Origin: Burkholderia pyrrocinia | Lineage (GTDB): Bacteria > Pseudomonadota > Gammaproteobacteria > Burkholderiales > Burkholderiaceae | DNA: 64,000 bases | Direction of reading: 5' to 3' | Assembly (NCBI RefSeq): GCF_001028665.1 | Contig: NZ_CP011505.1 | Coordinates: forward strand, 62,001 to 126,000 | In this document: positions 8,598-17,201 of the stretch, piece by piece | Layout: each line of letters starts with the position of its first letter | Numbering within the stretch: the first letter of the stretch is position 1 | Translations under genes and position numbers: made by a program | The notes under the pieces: model-generated | What the model was told of the DNA's origin: nothing | Databases searched by the model: none | The model's input: only the letters and a program-made list of their open reading frames with translations

Positions 8598-10121
8598 TCA
8601 GCGATCCACGCACGCGCGCAGCGTTTGCGCGAGGCGGCGCGCTTCGCCCGCATCGGCGATGTTCGCGAAGCCGATGATGAGGCCGCGCGGCGTTTGCCGC
8701 GTGCGGCTGTTCGTATACCAGATGGACAGCGGCAAGATCGCGAGCCCCGCGTCGCGGGCACGCGCGGCCACGGCGACGTCGTCGACCGGGCCGTCGGGCC
8801 CCTCGGGGAACTGCACCGCGAACTGGATGCCGCCGACTGGCAATTCGACGATCAGCCGCTCGCCGAACGCCTGCTGCAACGCGTCCACGATCAGCGTGCG
8901 GCGCTCGCCGTACAGTGCGCGCATCCGCTTCAGATGGCGGGCAAAGTGCCCCTGTTCGATGAAATCCGCCATGGCCGCCTGCAGAAGCGTCGGCGAGCCG
9001 GCGTTCATGCTGCTCGCGACCCGTTCGACGCGCTCCACGGCACGCTCGGGCACGACCGCGTACGCAAGCCGCAAACCCGGATACATCGCCTTGCTGAACG
9101 TGCTGCAATAGATCACGTGATCCCGCCGGTCGAGACTTTTCAACGCCGGCAGCGGGCGGCCCAGATAGCGAAACTCGCTGTCGTAGTCGTCCTCGACGAT
9201 CCAGCCGGACGCCTTTTCGGCCCAATCCAGCAGGGCGATGCGTCGGGCAAGCGACAGCGTATGCCCGAGCGGGCTCTGATGCGACGGCGTCACCAGCGCG
9301 AAGCGTGCCCGCGCGTCCAGCTGCATCGCGCGCTCGACGTCGATCCCTTCGGCGTCCACCGGCACCGGCACGAGCTGTACACCGGTCTCGGACAGAAAGC
9401 CGCGTGCGAGCAGATAGCCGGGATCCTCGAACCATACACGGTCGTTCGGACGCGCGAGGCTGCGCAGCACGAGTTCCAGCGTCGCGCGGTAGCCGCCGGT
9501 GATGAACACCTGTTCCGGCACGCAGGTGACGCCGCGCGACAGGGTCAGATAGGTGGCGATGTGCTCGCGCAGCGGCCGGTAACCCAGCGGATTCGGGTAG
9601 CCGAGCATCGCGCGGTCGCTGCTGCGCGCGTGCAGCGACACGAGCCGGTGCCATACCTTGCGCGGAAATGCGTCGAGCGCCGGGACCCCGGGTTGCAACG
9701 GGCGCGGCTCGCCGCTCATCGCGACGGCGATCGGCTGCGGGCGCGACGGAGCCTGACTGCCGGGCGGCACGCCCGACGCCCGTTGCGAGCCGGCGTCCGC
9801 GGCGCACGGTGCCTGTTCGACGCCACGCGCGGGCAGCGAACCCGTCAGCGATATCGGCAGGGACGGCGACACGAACGTGCCTGCCGCGCCGCGCATTTGC
9901 AGATAGCCCTCGTCGACCAGGATCATGTATGCCTGTTCGACGGTGCCGCGCGCGGTGTTCAGCTGGGTCGCCAGGCCGCGCAGCGCGGGCACGCGATCGC
10001 CGGGACGCAGATGGCCCGCGGCGATCGCGGTTCTGAACCGCTCGCAAATCTGCAGATAGACCGGCAACTGATGGTGCCGGTCGATTTCGATGCGCAGGGT
10101 GGGCGTTGACGCGGACATCAT
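8598..10121 (-). CDS. MocR/PdxR-type GntR regulator with aminotransferase-like domain
   Basis: About 507 residues from the ATG at 10121; a second ATG at 10118 is equally possible and has the better-spaced AAGG. The N-terminal GntR winged helix includes LPVYLQICERFRTAI near residue 20 and RGLATQLNTARGTVEQAY near 55. After a linker rich in Pro/Gln/Arg (~90-140), a fold-type I aminotransferase domain follows, with FITGGYRATLELV, the DDYDSEFRY motif and the PLP-lysine motif STFSKAMYPGLR (residue ~340). MocR regulators usually bind PLP and control a divergently transcribed gene. The SDR gene starting at 10312, about 190 bp away on the other strand, is the obvious candidate target. Confidence 0.9.
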   Translation of the reverse strand: MMSASTPTLRIEIDRHHQLPVYLQICERFRTAIAAGHLRPGDRVPALRGLATQLNTARGTVEQAYMILVDEGYLQMRGAAGTFVSPSLPISLTGSLPARGVEQAPCAADAGSQRASGVPPGSQAPSRPQPIAVAMSGEPRPLQPGVPALDAFPRKVWHRLVSLHARSSDRAMLGYPNPLGYRPLREHIATYLTLSRGVTCVPEQVFITGGYRATLELVLRSLARPNDRVWFEDPGYLLARGFLSETGVQLVPVPVDAEGIDVERAMQLDARARFALVTPSHQSPLGHTLSLARRIALLDWAEKASGWIVEDDYDSEFRYLGRPLPALKSLDRRDHVIYCSTFSKAMYPGLRLAYAVVPERAVERVERVASSMNAGSPTLLQAAMADFIEQGHFARHLKRMRALYGERRTLIVDALQQAFGERLIVELPVGGIQFAVQFPEGPDGPVDDVAVAARARDAGLAILPLSIWYTNSRTRQTPRGLIIGFANIADAGEARRLAQTLRACVDR

Positions 10122-10311
10122 GGCCTTGTGGGTGACCGGAACGGATACGGTATGGACTAGTTGTATCGACGATTCTTGGCTCTTATCGATAGGACATGAT
10201 TCTTCCACAATTGCGCCATGCGATGTGACGGGTATGACCTGCTTCGTCGGAGACGGCGCCCGTCACGCACCCCGCGCATTCGAATGAAATCCTTTCGTCA
10301 GGAGATTTGCG

Positions 10312-11055
10312 ATGAAGATCGTTGTCATCGGCGGTTCGGGCCTGATCGGCTCGCGGGTCGTCACGCTGCTGGGCGAAGCGGGCCATCAGGCGCTTGCCGC
10401 ATCGCCGCGCACCGGCGTCAACAGCATCACGGGCGAAGGCCTGACCGATGCGTTGATGGACGCGGACGTCGTCGTGGACGTGGCGAATGCGCCGTCATGG
10501 GAACCGCAGGCGGTGCTGGACTTCTTCCGCACGTCGGCACGCAATCTCGGCAGGGCCGAAGTGGCCGCGGGCGTGCGCCATCACGTTGCGTTGTCGATCG
10601 TCGGCTGCGACCGGATGCCGGAGAACGGTTATTTCGCCGCCAAGGTCGCGCAGGAGCAGGCGATCGAAACAGCGGGCGTACCGTACACGATCGTGCGCGC
10701 CACGCAATTCATGGAGTTCATCGGCGGTATTGCGGATTTCGGCACGGACGGCGGTACGGTCCGCGTCGGCGACGGGCTGTTTCAGCCGATCGCCGCGGAA
10801 GACGTCTCGGCGCTCCTCGCACAGATCGCGCTTGCCGGGCCGCTGAACGGCACGGTCGAGATCGCGGGCCCGGACCGCGCGCCGTTCGCGGAGATCGTCG
10901 CGCGCTATCTGAAGTCGGTAGGCGACACGCGCCCGGTCGTGACCGATCGCGACGCCCGCTACTACGGCGGCCGCGTCGAGGAAAAATCGCTCGTGCCGCT
11001 CGGGAATGCGCGACTCGGCCGCATCAGTCTCGACCAGTGGCTTGCAAGCAAGTGA
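10312..11055 (+). CDS. NmrA-like atypical SDR oxidoreductase
   Basis: 247 residues. The Rossmann motif VVIGGSGLIGSRV starts at residue 3, as in NAD(P)-binding NmrA/atypical SDR proteins. The catalytic YxxxK of classical SDRs appears as NGYFAAKVAQEQAI near residue 105. The middle (YTIVRATQFMEF) matches the NAD(P)H-sensing or quinone-oxidoreductase-like group. Good RBS (AGGAGA) before the ATG. Divergent from the MocR regulator, so likely its regulatory target (inference). A hairpin at 11078-11099 follows. Substrate unknown. Confidence 0.82.
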   Translation: MKIVVIGGSGLIGSRVVTLLGEAGHQALAASPRTGVNSITGEGLTDALMDADVVVDVANAPSWEPQAVLDFFRTSARNLGRAEVAAGVRHHVALSIVGCDRMPENGYFAAKVAQEQAIETAGVPYTIVRATQFMEFIGGIADFGTDGGTVRVGDGLFQPIAAEDVSALLAQIALAGPLNGTVEIAGPDRAPFAEIVARYLKSVGDTRPVVTDRDARYYGGRVEEKSLVPLGNARLGRISLDQWLASK

Positions 11056-11077
11056 TTCGCGCCGGCACGTGCGGCGG

Positions 11078-11099
11078 TTCGCCGGCGCAGGCCGGCGAA
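11078..11099 (+). terminator. Hairpin after the SDR gene
   Basis: TTCGCCGGC and GCCGGCGAA form a perfect 9-bp stem with a GCAG tetraloop, 23 nt after the stop codon. There is no T-run, so termination strength is uncertain. Confidence 0.45.
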
Positions 11100-11136
11100 G
11101 ACCAATCGCGATGAGCGGTATCTGGGGGCAGCGGAA

Positions 11137-12174
11137 ATGAATCAAACGGATATATCGGAGCAAGGCGTTCGGCGCGACTTGCCAGGTTGCGCCGACGCAT
11201 TGTCGGCGAGCTTCGGTGCAAGCTATGCGGGCATCCTTGCGTTCGTCGCGGTGGCGAGCGAGGGGAGTTTCACCAAGGCAGCCGAACGTCTGGGCGTCGG
11301 CCGGCCGGCCGTGAGCCGGAATGTCCAGAAGCTGGAAGCGCAGTTGAGTACGCGGCTGTTCCAGCGGACCACGCGCATGACCGAACTGACTTGCGAAGGC
11401 CAGCGATTCTTCGAGAACTGCCACCAGGGCGTCGCGCAGATCGTCGAAGCCATGAACGACATGCTGGAACTGCGGCAGGGGCCGCCACGCGGCCTCATTC
11501 GTATCAGTTCGGCGGTGGGATTCGGCAGGAAAGTCGTGGCGCCGTTGCTTGAAACGTTTGCGCGGGCCTACCCCGACATCGTCATCGACCTGCTGCTCGA
11601 CGACCGGCCGATCGACCTGGTGTCGGAGCGGATCGACGTGTCGTTCCGCAACGGGCGCATCGAGGACTCCAGCATCATTGCGCGGCAACTGATTCCGATG
11701 CAGATGGCGCTCTGCGCGGCGCCGTCGTATGTGGCCAGGCACGGCCTTCCGAAGCATCTGGACGATCTGGCCCGGCACGAGTGCATCAATTTCCGTCTTG
11801 CCAGCGGTCGCGTATTCGAATGGGAATTCAATGTCGACGGCCGCCTGCAAAAGTACCTGCCGACGTCCCGCCTCACGTTCAACGACTCGGATCTGGTGTT
11901 GCGCGCGGTTCTGAACGGATCGGGCATTGCGCAGATGGCGGGCTATCAGATTCGCGACCATATCGCATCGAACGAGCTCGTTGTCGCGCTGGCGCAGCAT
12001 GTGCCGGACGATCGCGGCCACTATATCTGCTATCTCAGCCGGCAACATCTTCCGACGCGCATTCGTATCTTCATCGACTTCATGACCGAACAGATACGCG
12101 CACTCGACCTGAACTGCATGACGCGGTTCAATCCGGATATCGCGGCTGCCCCGTCGGCGGGATTGGTGGCGTGA
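11137..12174 (+). CDS. LysR-family transcriptional regulator
   Basis: 345 residues with an unusually long N-terminal lead of ~30 residues before the LysR helix-turn-helix (ILAFVAVASEGSFTKAAERLGVG..AVSRNVQKLE, residues ~32-70). The effector domain follows, with RGLIRISSAVGFG near 120 and typical PLLETFARAYPDI. The pattern is that of the AaeR/DsdC-like group that often controls adjacent oxidoreductases. An internal start nearer the HTH is possible. It follows the SDR gene by 81 bp, across a hairpin. Target genes unknown. Confidence 0.88.
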   Translation: MNQTDISEQGVRRDLPGCADALSASFGASYAGILAFVAVASEGSFTKAAERLGVGRPAVSRNVQKLEAQLSTRLFQRTTRMTELTCEGQRFFENCHQGVAQIVEAMNDMLELRQGPPRGLIRISSAVGFGRKVVAPLLETFARAYPDIVIDLLLDDRPIDLVSERIDVSFRNGRIEDSSIIARQLIPMQMALCAAPSYVARHGLPKHLDDLARHECINFRLASGRVFEWEFNVDGRLQKYLPTSRLTFNDSDLVLRAVLNGSGIAQMAGYQIRDHIASNELVVALAQHVPDDRGHYICYLSRQHLPTRIRIFIDFMTEQIRALDLNCMTRFNPDIAAAPSAGLVA

Positions 12175-12617
12175 AGCGTGCGTGAGGAGTCGTTCCGGCG
12201 CCGTCCGCAAAATCAACGGGTCGATCGGCCGCTGGCTCGACATGGCGGCGTCGCGCATCGCTGAAGAACGGATTACTACGGCTCGCGAGGCGACATCGCT
12301 GCGCCGACCGGCCATTTCCATCGATGTCTGTCGATACGAATCGACACCCGGCGCCAGCCTGAATGCCGAAGGCCCCCCTGTGATGGCACATCGCTTTCCC
12401 TATGTGACGCCATCGAATCCCGAGAATTGAAGCGATTTGTGCGACGATTCACCGTGAATCGCTTACACAGCCAACGCCGTACCCAAATTCCAAACAATTT
12501 TGCGCTCGCAACTGCGGACGCCTGACGGCGTCCGCGCTTGCACAGGCGTCCGTCCCTTTTTAGTATGAGGAAACCACGCCCGGGCCGGGCGCGCACGTTC
12601 ACGCAACTAGGAGACCC
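12175..12617 (+). promoter_or_regulatory. Leader region of the diguanylate cyclase gene with alternative hairpins
   Basis: The 440-bp gap before the GGDEF gene contains three related segments. GCGGACGCC (12514-12522) pairs perfectly with GGCGTCCGC (12527-12535) over a TGAC loop. The overlapping segment CGGACGCCTG (12515-12524) also pairs perfectly with CAGGCGTCCG (12543-12552), which is followed by TCCCTTTTT. The two pairings are mutually exclusive, and the second looks like an intrinsic terminator. A weak sigma-70 candidate (TTGCAC-N17-TAGTAT, 12538-12566) overlaps it. It may simply terminate the LysR transcript, or it may be an attenuator for the cyclase. Confidence 0.45.
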
Positions 12618-14111
12618 ATGCATCCCCGATCGGCCGCCCCCTATTCCATCGTGGTGATAGGCATTCTGATTGCCTGCGCACTGATGGGCCTGTGCGTGTT
12701 GCAGCTGTTCCAGAGCCGCCACGACGCGCTCGACCGTGCCGGCGAAACCTCGCGCAATCTCGGCCTGGTGGCCGAGCGCGACATCGAGCGCAATTTCGAG
12801 CTCTACGATCTGTCCTTGCAGGCGGTGATTCAGGGCCTGCAACGCCCCGACGTGATGACTGCTTCGCCGGCCTTGCGGCGTGCCGTGTTGTTCGACAACG
12901 CGATGACCGCGCAATTTCTCGGCTCGATGCTGGTGCTGGATGCGAGCGGCAACATCATCCTGGATTCGGCCAACGACGTGCCGCGACAGGGCAATTTCGC
13001 CGATCGCAAGTACTTCACCATCCACCGCGACAATCCGAACGCAGGGCTCTACGTCAGCGACCCGTTCGCATCGCGCCTGCGCAGCGGCATGCTCAGCATT
13101 GCGCTGTCGCGGCGAATCTCGAACCCGGACGGCTCGTTCGCCGGCATCGCGATCATTGCGGTCAACCTTGAATATTTCCACCAATTGTTCGCCGGCCTGT
13201 CGCTGGGGCAGCATGGGTCGATCTCGCTGATCGGCAACGACGGCATCATGGTGATGCGCCAGCCGTACGACGTGCACACGATTGGCCGCGATCTCAGCAA
13301 GGCGGCAACCTTTCGGCGGTTCCAGACGGCGCCAGATGGCACGTTCCTGGAAACGTCATCGATCGACGGCGTGCGCCGCCTCTACTACTTCAGGCACCTG
13401 CCGAAGCTGCCGCTGATCATCATGGTCGCGGAAGCCGAGCAAGACATCTATGCAGCGTGGCGGCACCGCGCAACGACGATCGGTGCGCTGGTGGCGACCT
13501 TCGGCGCCGCCTTCATCGCGTTGTCCGTCATGCTCGGCGCACAACTGCGGCGCCGGATGCGTGCGGAGTCCGAGCTTGTGCTGCTGGCGCGCACCGATGG
13601 TCTCACCGGCCTCAACAATCGCCGCAGCTTCGGGGAAGTGCTGGACCGCGAATGGCGGCGTGCGCGGCGCGCGCATTCCGTGTTCTCGCTGTTGTTCGTC
13701 GATGTCGATCGCTTCAAGGCCTACAACGACACCTACGGCCATCAGGCCGGGGACGACGCGCTGGCGGCGGTCGCGCGCTGTATCGGCGAGAACATCCGCC
13801 GGCCGGCCGATACCGCGGCCCGCTACGGCGGCGAGGAATTCGTGGTGCTGCTGCCGGATACGCCGCAGACGGGAGCGGCCCAGATTGCCGAGAGGATTCG
13901 TGCGGCGATCGACGAACTGGCACTCGAGCATGCCGGCAGCGAATACGGGCGCGTCACCGCCAGCATTGGCCTGGCGAGCTGGACGCCGGACCAGGATGGC
14001 GAGGCCGGCGCGGTGATCAAGGCGGCCGACGAGGCGTTGTATTACGCGAAGGCGACTGGCCGCAACAAGGTTGCAGCCCTTCAGCCCACCGACTCACCGC
14101 AGTCGGCCTGA
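12618..14111 (+). CDS. Membrane diguanylate cyclase with periplasmic Cache-type sensor
   Basis: 497 residues. N-terminal transmembrane helix at ~10-30, a periplasmic Cache-like sensor (~40-285; DRKYFTIHRD and LSRRI segments are typical of dCACHE_1), a second hydrophobic segment at ~290-315, and a C-terminal GGDEF domain. The active-site signature is GGEEF near residue 404. An RPAD sequence exactly five residues upstream is the RxxD inhibitory I-site, so the enzyme is predicted active and product-inhibited. It would make cyclic di-GMP from 2 GTP in response to an external ligand. The exopolysaccharide locus 21 kb downstream shows promoters of a kind reported to respond to c-di-GMP, but a specific link is not shown here. 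Confidence 0.92.
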   Translation: MHPRSAAPYSIVVIGILIACALMGLCVLQLFQSRHDALDRAGETSRNLGLVAERDIERNFELYDLSLQAVIQGLQRPDVMTASPALRRAVLFDNAMTAQFLGSMLVLDASGNIILDSANDVPRQGNFADRKYFTIHRDNPNAGLYVSDPFASRLRSGMLSIALSRRISNPDGSFAGIAIIAVNLEYFHQLFAGLSLGQHGSISLIGNDGIMVMRQPYDVHTIGRDLSKAATFRRFQTAPDGTFLETSSIDGVRRLYYFRHLPKLPLIIMVAEAEQDIYAAWRHRATTIGALVATFGAAFIALSVMLGAQLRRRMRAESELVLLARTDGLTGLNNRRSFGEVLDREWRRARRAHSVFSLLFVDVDRFKAYNDTYGHQAGDDALAAVARCIGENIRRPADTAARYGGEEFVVLLPDTPQTGAAQIAERIRAAIDELALEHAGSEYGRVTASIGLASWTPDQDGEAGAVIKAADEALYYAKATGRNKVAALQPTDSPQSA

Positions 14112-14251
14112 CCCCCGGGTTCCATGACGAGAGCGGTACGACATCGTGGCAGGGCCGGTCTTCCGCATCGGCAGGTTACGCGACGGCGTACCGGCGTCAT
14201 CTCACGCCGTACACGGATTCCGCCGGATCGCATGCATCGTTGCGGCTTTCG

Positions 14252-14380
14252 TCACAACAGGCAGACCCGGCGCAGGGTGACCGTTCTCCGATAGACGGAT
14301 TTATCGAGCCACGGCACGAACACATACTCGTCGTATGCGTCGCAACCGATCAGAATCCAGTGGGACAGAACGTTGGACAT
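14252..14380 (-). CDS. Candidate 42-residue small protein
   Basis: Within the gap 14112-14598 the minus strand carries ATG at 14380 with a perfect AAGGAG Shine-Dalgarno six nt upstream, then a 42-codon frame ending at 14252. The translation starts MSNVLSHWILIGCDAYDEYV and continues with an aromatic and basic composition (Trp, Tyr, Arg-rich end). I do not recognise it. The strong ribosome-binding site and non-biased amino acid composition, unlike the Arg/Ala-rich shadows nearby, are the only support. It is convergent with the cyclase gene. Confidence 0.45.
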   Translation of the reverse strand: MSNVLSHWILIGCDAYDEYVFVPWLDKSVYRRTVTLRRVCLL

Positions 14381-14598
14381 GATGGTCTCCTTGATTCCGC
14401 TCGTTTCGATGCGAAGGGTGCCGACGCGTCGCGATCGTCATCCGTCGTGCTCACACACCGTATACCCGGCGAGCATGGCGCCTATTCCCGAAACCGCGCG
14501 ATGCACTTCATGCGCGGGATGTCGCGCGTCGCCGGAATAAACGGGCCCGCTCCTTGGTATGCGGATCAAGCACCGGACGCATCGAGGGGGAGGCGCCA

Positions 14599-15576
14599 AT
14601 GAACGGCAAGGAGAGGCAAACCCGGGGCATTCCGGGCCGATCGCGGCGCGATCGCGAGGGTGCCCCGAAGGTGAACGAGGCATCGCGGTCATCGTCGCTC
14701 CAGGAGCGCGTCGGCATGCGTCCACCGTCGCGCAGCCGCGCGCCGCGTCCCGCGCAGCACGTGATCGACGCCGATGCAGATGCCGGCAAGCCGGCGTCGG
14801 CGCACGACGGGATGCACAAGGCCGCGCGAAGGCTGCAACTCGGTTCCGGCATCCTGCTGTGGCTCTATATTTCCATTCATATGGTCAATCACGCGCTCGG
14901 CATCTGGTCGATCGAGATCGCCGAGCGTGGACTGCACCTGGCCATCGCGATCTGGCAAAGCGCGCCCGGCACGATCCTGCTGTATGGCGCGGCCGGCCTG
15001 CATTTCGCGCTGGCGATCCGCACCATCTACGGCCGTCAACACTGGACGCTGCCGCCCGCCGAATGGCTCCGTCTCTGGGCGGGGCTGAGCCTGCCCATGC
15101 TGTTGATACGCCACGTCGTCGGGACCCGGGTTGCGACCTCGTTCTACGGTTTCGAGCCGAACTACGAACGAGTCATCGCGTCGCTCCTCACGAGCGGCAC
15201 GCAGGGCCTGCAGATCGCGCTGCTCGCACCGGGTTGGGTGCACGGCAGTCTCGGGATGTGGTTTCATTTGCGCCGCCATGCATTGTTTCGGCGTGCCAAG
15301 TTTGTGCTGCTGGCCATGCTCGTCCTGCTGCCTGTGCTGTCGGCGGCGGGATTCGTGCAGATGACGCGCGCGATCGTGCCGGGAAGTCTCGCCGTACCGG
15401 CACCCGACGCGGCGCTGGTTGCGCACCGCGCCGCGCTCGACAGTTGGCGACATCTCCTGGTCGCCGGTTATCTGTCGTTGATTGCGGCTGCATTCGCCGG
15501 CGGTCAGTTGCGAAACAGGCTCTTCAGCGGCGGTTCCCGCGATCCATCCCGCGAGCAGCGGCGAACGGACGCATGA
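14599..15576 (+). CDS. Sdh/adenylate-cyclase-type membrane anchor protein (stand-alone)
   Basis: 325 residues from the ATG at 14599, which has GGGGGAGG upstream. After a basic ~75-residue N-terminus come about six hydrophobic segments containing regularly placed histidines: HMVNHALG, LHFALAIRTIY, LLIRHVVGTR, VHGSLGMWFHLRRH. This resembles the succinate-dehydrogenase-like, b-heme-binding membrane domain found at the N-terminus of some class III adenylate cyclases in rhizobia and Burkholderia. The cyclase and ferredoxin-like domains of those proteins are absent; the gene ends with a normal stop after a basic tail. It could be a separate redox subunit or a truncated cyclase. Family assignment is by pattern memory. 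Confidence 0.6.
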   Translation: MNGKERQTRGIPGRSRRDREGAPKVNEASRSSSLQERVGMRPPSRSRAPRPAQHVIDADADAGKPASAHDGMHKAARRLQLGSGILLWLYISIHMVNHALGIWSIEIAERGLHLAIAIWQSAPGTILLYGAAGLHFALAIRTIYGRQHWTLPPAEWLRLWAGLSLPMLLIRHVVGTRVATSFYGFEPNYERVIASLLTSGTQGLQIALLAPGWVHGSLGMWFHLRRHALFRRAKFVLLAMLVLLPVLSAAGFVQMTRAIVPGSLAVPAPDAALVAHRAALDSWRHLLVAGYLSLIAAAFAGGQLRNRLFSGGSRDPSREQRRTDA

Positions 15577-15734
15577 ACGCCGCGCGCCCGCTCGCGGTTT
15601 GCGGTTCGCGTTCCGCGTACGTCGATTGCATCCCGCACGGGTGCACCGGCCGGGCAAAGACTGCTGACAGGAATTGACAGGGGCTTCGGCGATACTGTGC
15701 GCTTTCGCACCCATCGATCTGCACCCCCCTCGCA

Positions 15735-16844
15735 ATGACAACCCATCAAGTTCCCGTCCCGCTGAAGGAATCGCTGGGCGAGCGGCAGTTCCACACGCTG
15801 TCCGACGTACTGCATTCGATCGAACCCGCGTTCGACCGGGCCGCATTTCTTGCGACGGCGCTCGACGGCCTTGACGGCTTGACGCTGATGGAGCGCGTCA
15901 GGCGCGCCAGCGTGGCGATCGACACGGCGGCGCGGTCGCTGCCCGGCGGATACGATGCCGTGCTGGAATTGTTGCAGGAGGCGGCGCCACGATTGGGCCG
16001 AGGCTTTGTCTCGCTGATCGCCCCCGATTATGTCGGGCAATACGGTCGGCACACCTTCGACCGTTCGATGGACGCGCTGAAATATTTCACGCCGTTCGGC
16101 TCGTCGGAATTCGCGGTGCGTGAATTCCTGCGCATCGACAGTGCGCGCGCGCTCGCAGTCATGGAAACCTGGTCGCACGATGCGGACGATGCAGTACGCC
16201 GGCTGGCAAGCGAGGGAAGTCGCCCGCGCCTGCCATGGTCGTTCCGGCTCCGCGAGATCGAGGCCGACCCGGCGCTGGCGGCGCGGATACTCGACAATCT
16301 TCGCGCGGACTCGAGCGCTTATGTACGCCGCTCGGTCGCGAATCACCTGAACGACGTGGCGAAGATGCATCCGGCATGGGTGCTCGATCGGGCCGAACGA
16401 TGGGGCGGCGACGATCCGCATACGCGATGGATCGTCCGTCATGCGCTTCGCACCCTCGTGAAGCAGGGCGATGCGCGAGCGCTCGCGATACTCGGTGCCG
16501 AAAGTGCGCCTCGCCTGGAAGTCGGCCCGTTCGGCGTGACGCCCGCGCAGGTGGTGCTCGGCGAGTCGATCACGCTCGCGTGCGAGCTGCGTTCGACGGC
16601 CGAGGCGGCGCAGCGGCTCGTCGTCGATTATCGTATCGGCTATGTGAAGCAAAATGGCGATGCGTCGCCGAAGGTGTTCAAGCTGAAGGGACTGACGCTC
16701 GAACCCGGCCAGCGCATCACGCTCCGGCACAGTCGGGCGATCCGCGATTTCACGACGCGCCGGCACTATGCGGGCCGGCATGAGGTCGAGCTGATCGTCA
16801 ACGGCCGGGTCGTGGCGCGATCGTTCTTCGAACTCGCGGTGTGA
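15735..16844 (+). CDS. DNA alkylation repair protein (AlkD-like, HEAT repeats)
   Basis: 369 residues. The middle (~100-260) contains helical repeats with the AlkC/AlkD-like signatures FTPFGSSEFAVREFLR, WSHDADDAVRRLASEGSRPRLPW and SAYVRRSVANHLND. The last ~110 residues form a beta-rich extension (LGESITLACELRSTAEAAQ). AlkC/AlkD glycosylases remove N3- and N7-alkylpurines. The combination with a C-terminal Ig-like domain is more like AlkC. Start ATG 15735. Monocistronic, with debris downstream. Confidence 0.8.
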   Translation: MTTHQVPVPLKESLGERQFHTLSDVLHSIEPAFDRAAFLATALDGLDGLTLMERVRRASVAIDTAARSLPGGYDAVLELLQEAAPRLGRGFVSLIAPDYVGQYGRHTFDRSMDALKYFTPFGSSEFAVREFLRIDSARALAVMETWSHDADDAVRRLASEGSRPRLPWSFRLREIEADPALAARILDNLRADSSAYVRRSVANHLNDVAKMHPAWVLDRAERWGGDDPHTRWIVRHALRTLVKQGDARALAILGAESAPRLEVGPFGVTPAQVVLGESITLACELRSTAEAAQRLVVDYRIGYVKQNGDASPKVFKLKGLTLEPGQRITLRHSRAIRDFTTRRHYAGRHEVELIVNGRVVARSFFELAV

Positions 16845-16941
16845 GTGGGGCTGTTTGCCGGGTCGACTTCGTCGTGCGAAGCGGCGTGAAGGCGGGATGA
16901 ATGCCGACGCGATCGGGTAGCGCAGCGCGTGTTCCGGATGC

Positions 16942-17113
16942 GTGTCGATCGATCTGGCCGTGATCGGCACGCACGGACGGCGCGGTGCACGACGGCACCG
17001 TGCGGCTGACGGGCAAGGTCGGCTCGTTCTTCGAGCGCGATGCCGCGGTCGACGGGTTGCGAGCCGGGATGACCTGGGTCGAGATGAGGAAATCGAACAC
17101 GTTCACGGTCTGA
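16942..17113 (+). pseudogene. Debris of universal stress and BON-domain genes
   Basis: From 16942 one frame gives SIDLAVIGTHGRRG, the nucleotide-binding C-terminal motif of UspA proteins. From 16985 the next frame reads HDGTVRLTGKVGSFFERDAA and ends at a stop at 17113; this is the strand-helix pattern of a BON domain. Neither part has an upstream remainder. The simplest reading is that deletions joined the end of a usp gene to the end of a BON gene. The surrounding 16845-17201 holds nothing else recognisable. Confidence 0.5.
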
Positions 17114-17201
17114 ATCGCCGACTGCCGCGGACGTGTCGTATCGGTGCCGCATCGACGACGATGTTTGTTCCGTTACGCGATGCGATCCGCACCGGATCCC
17201 G

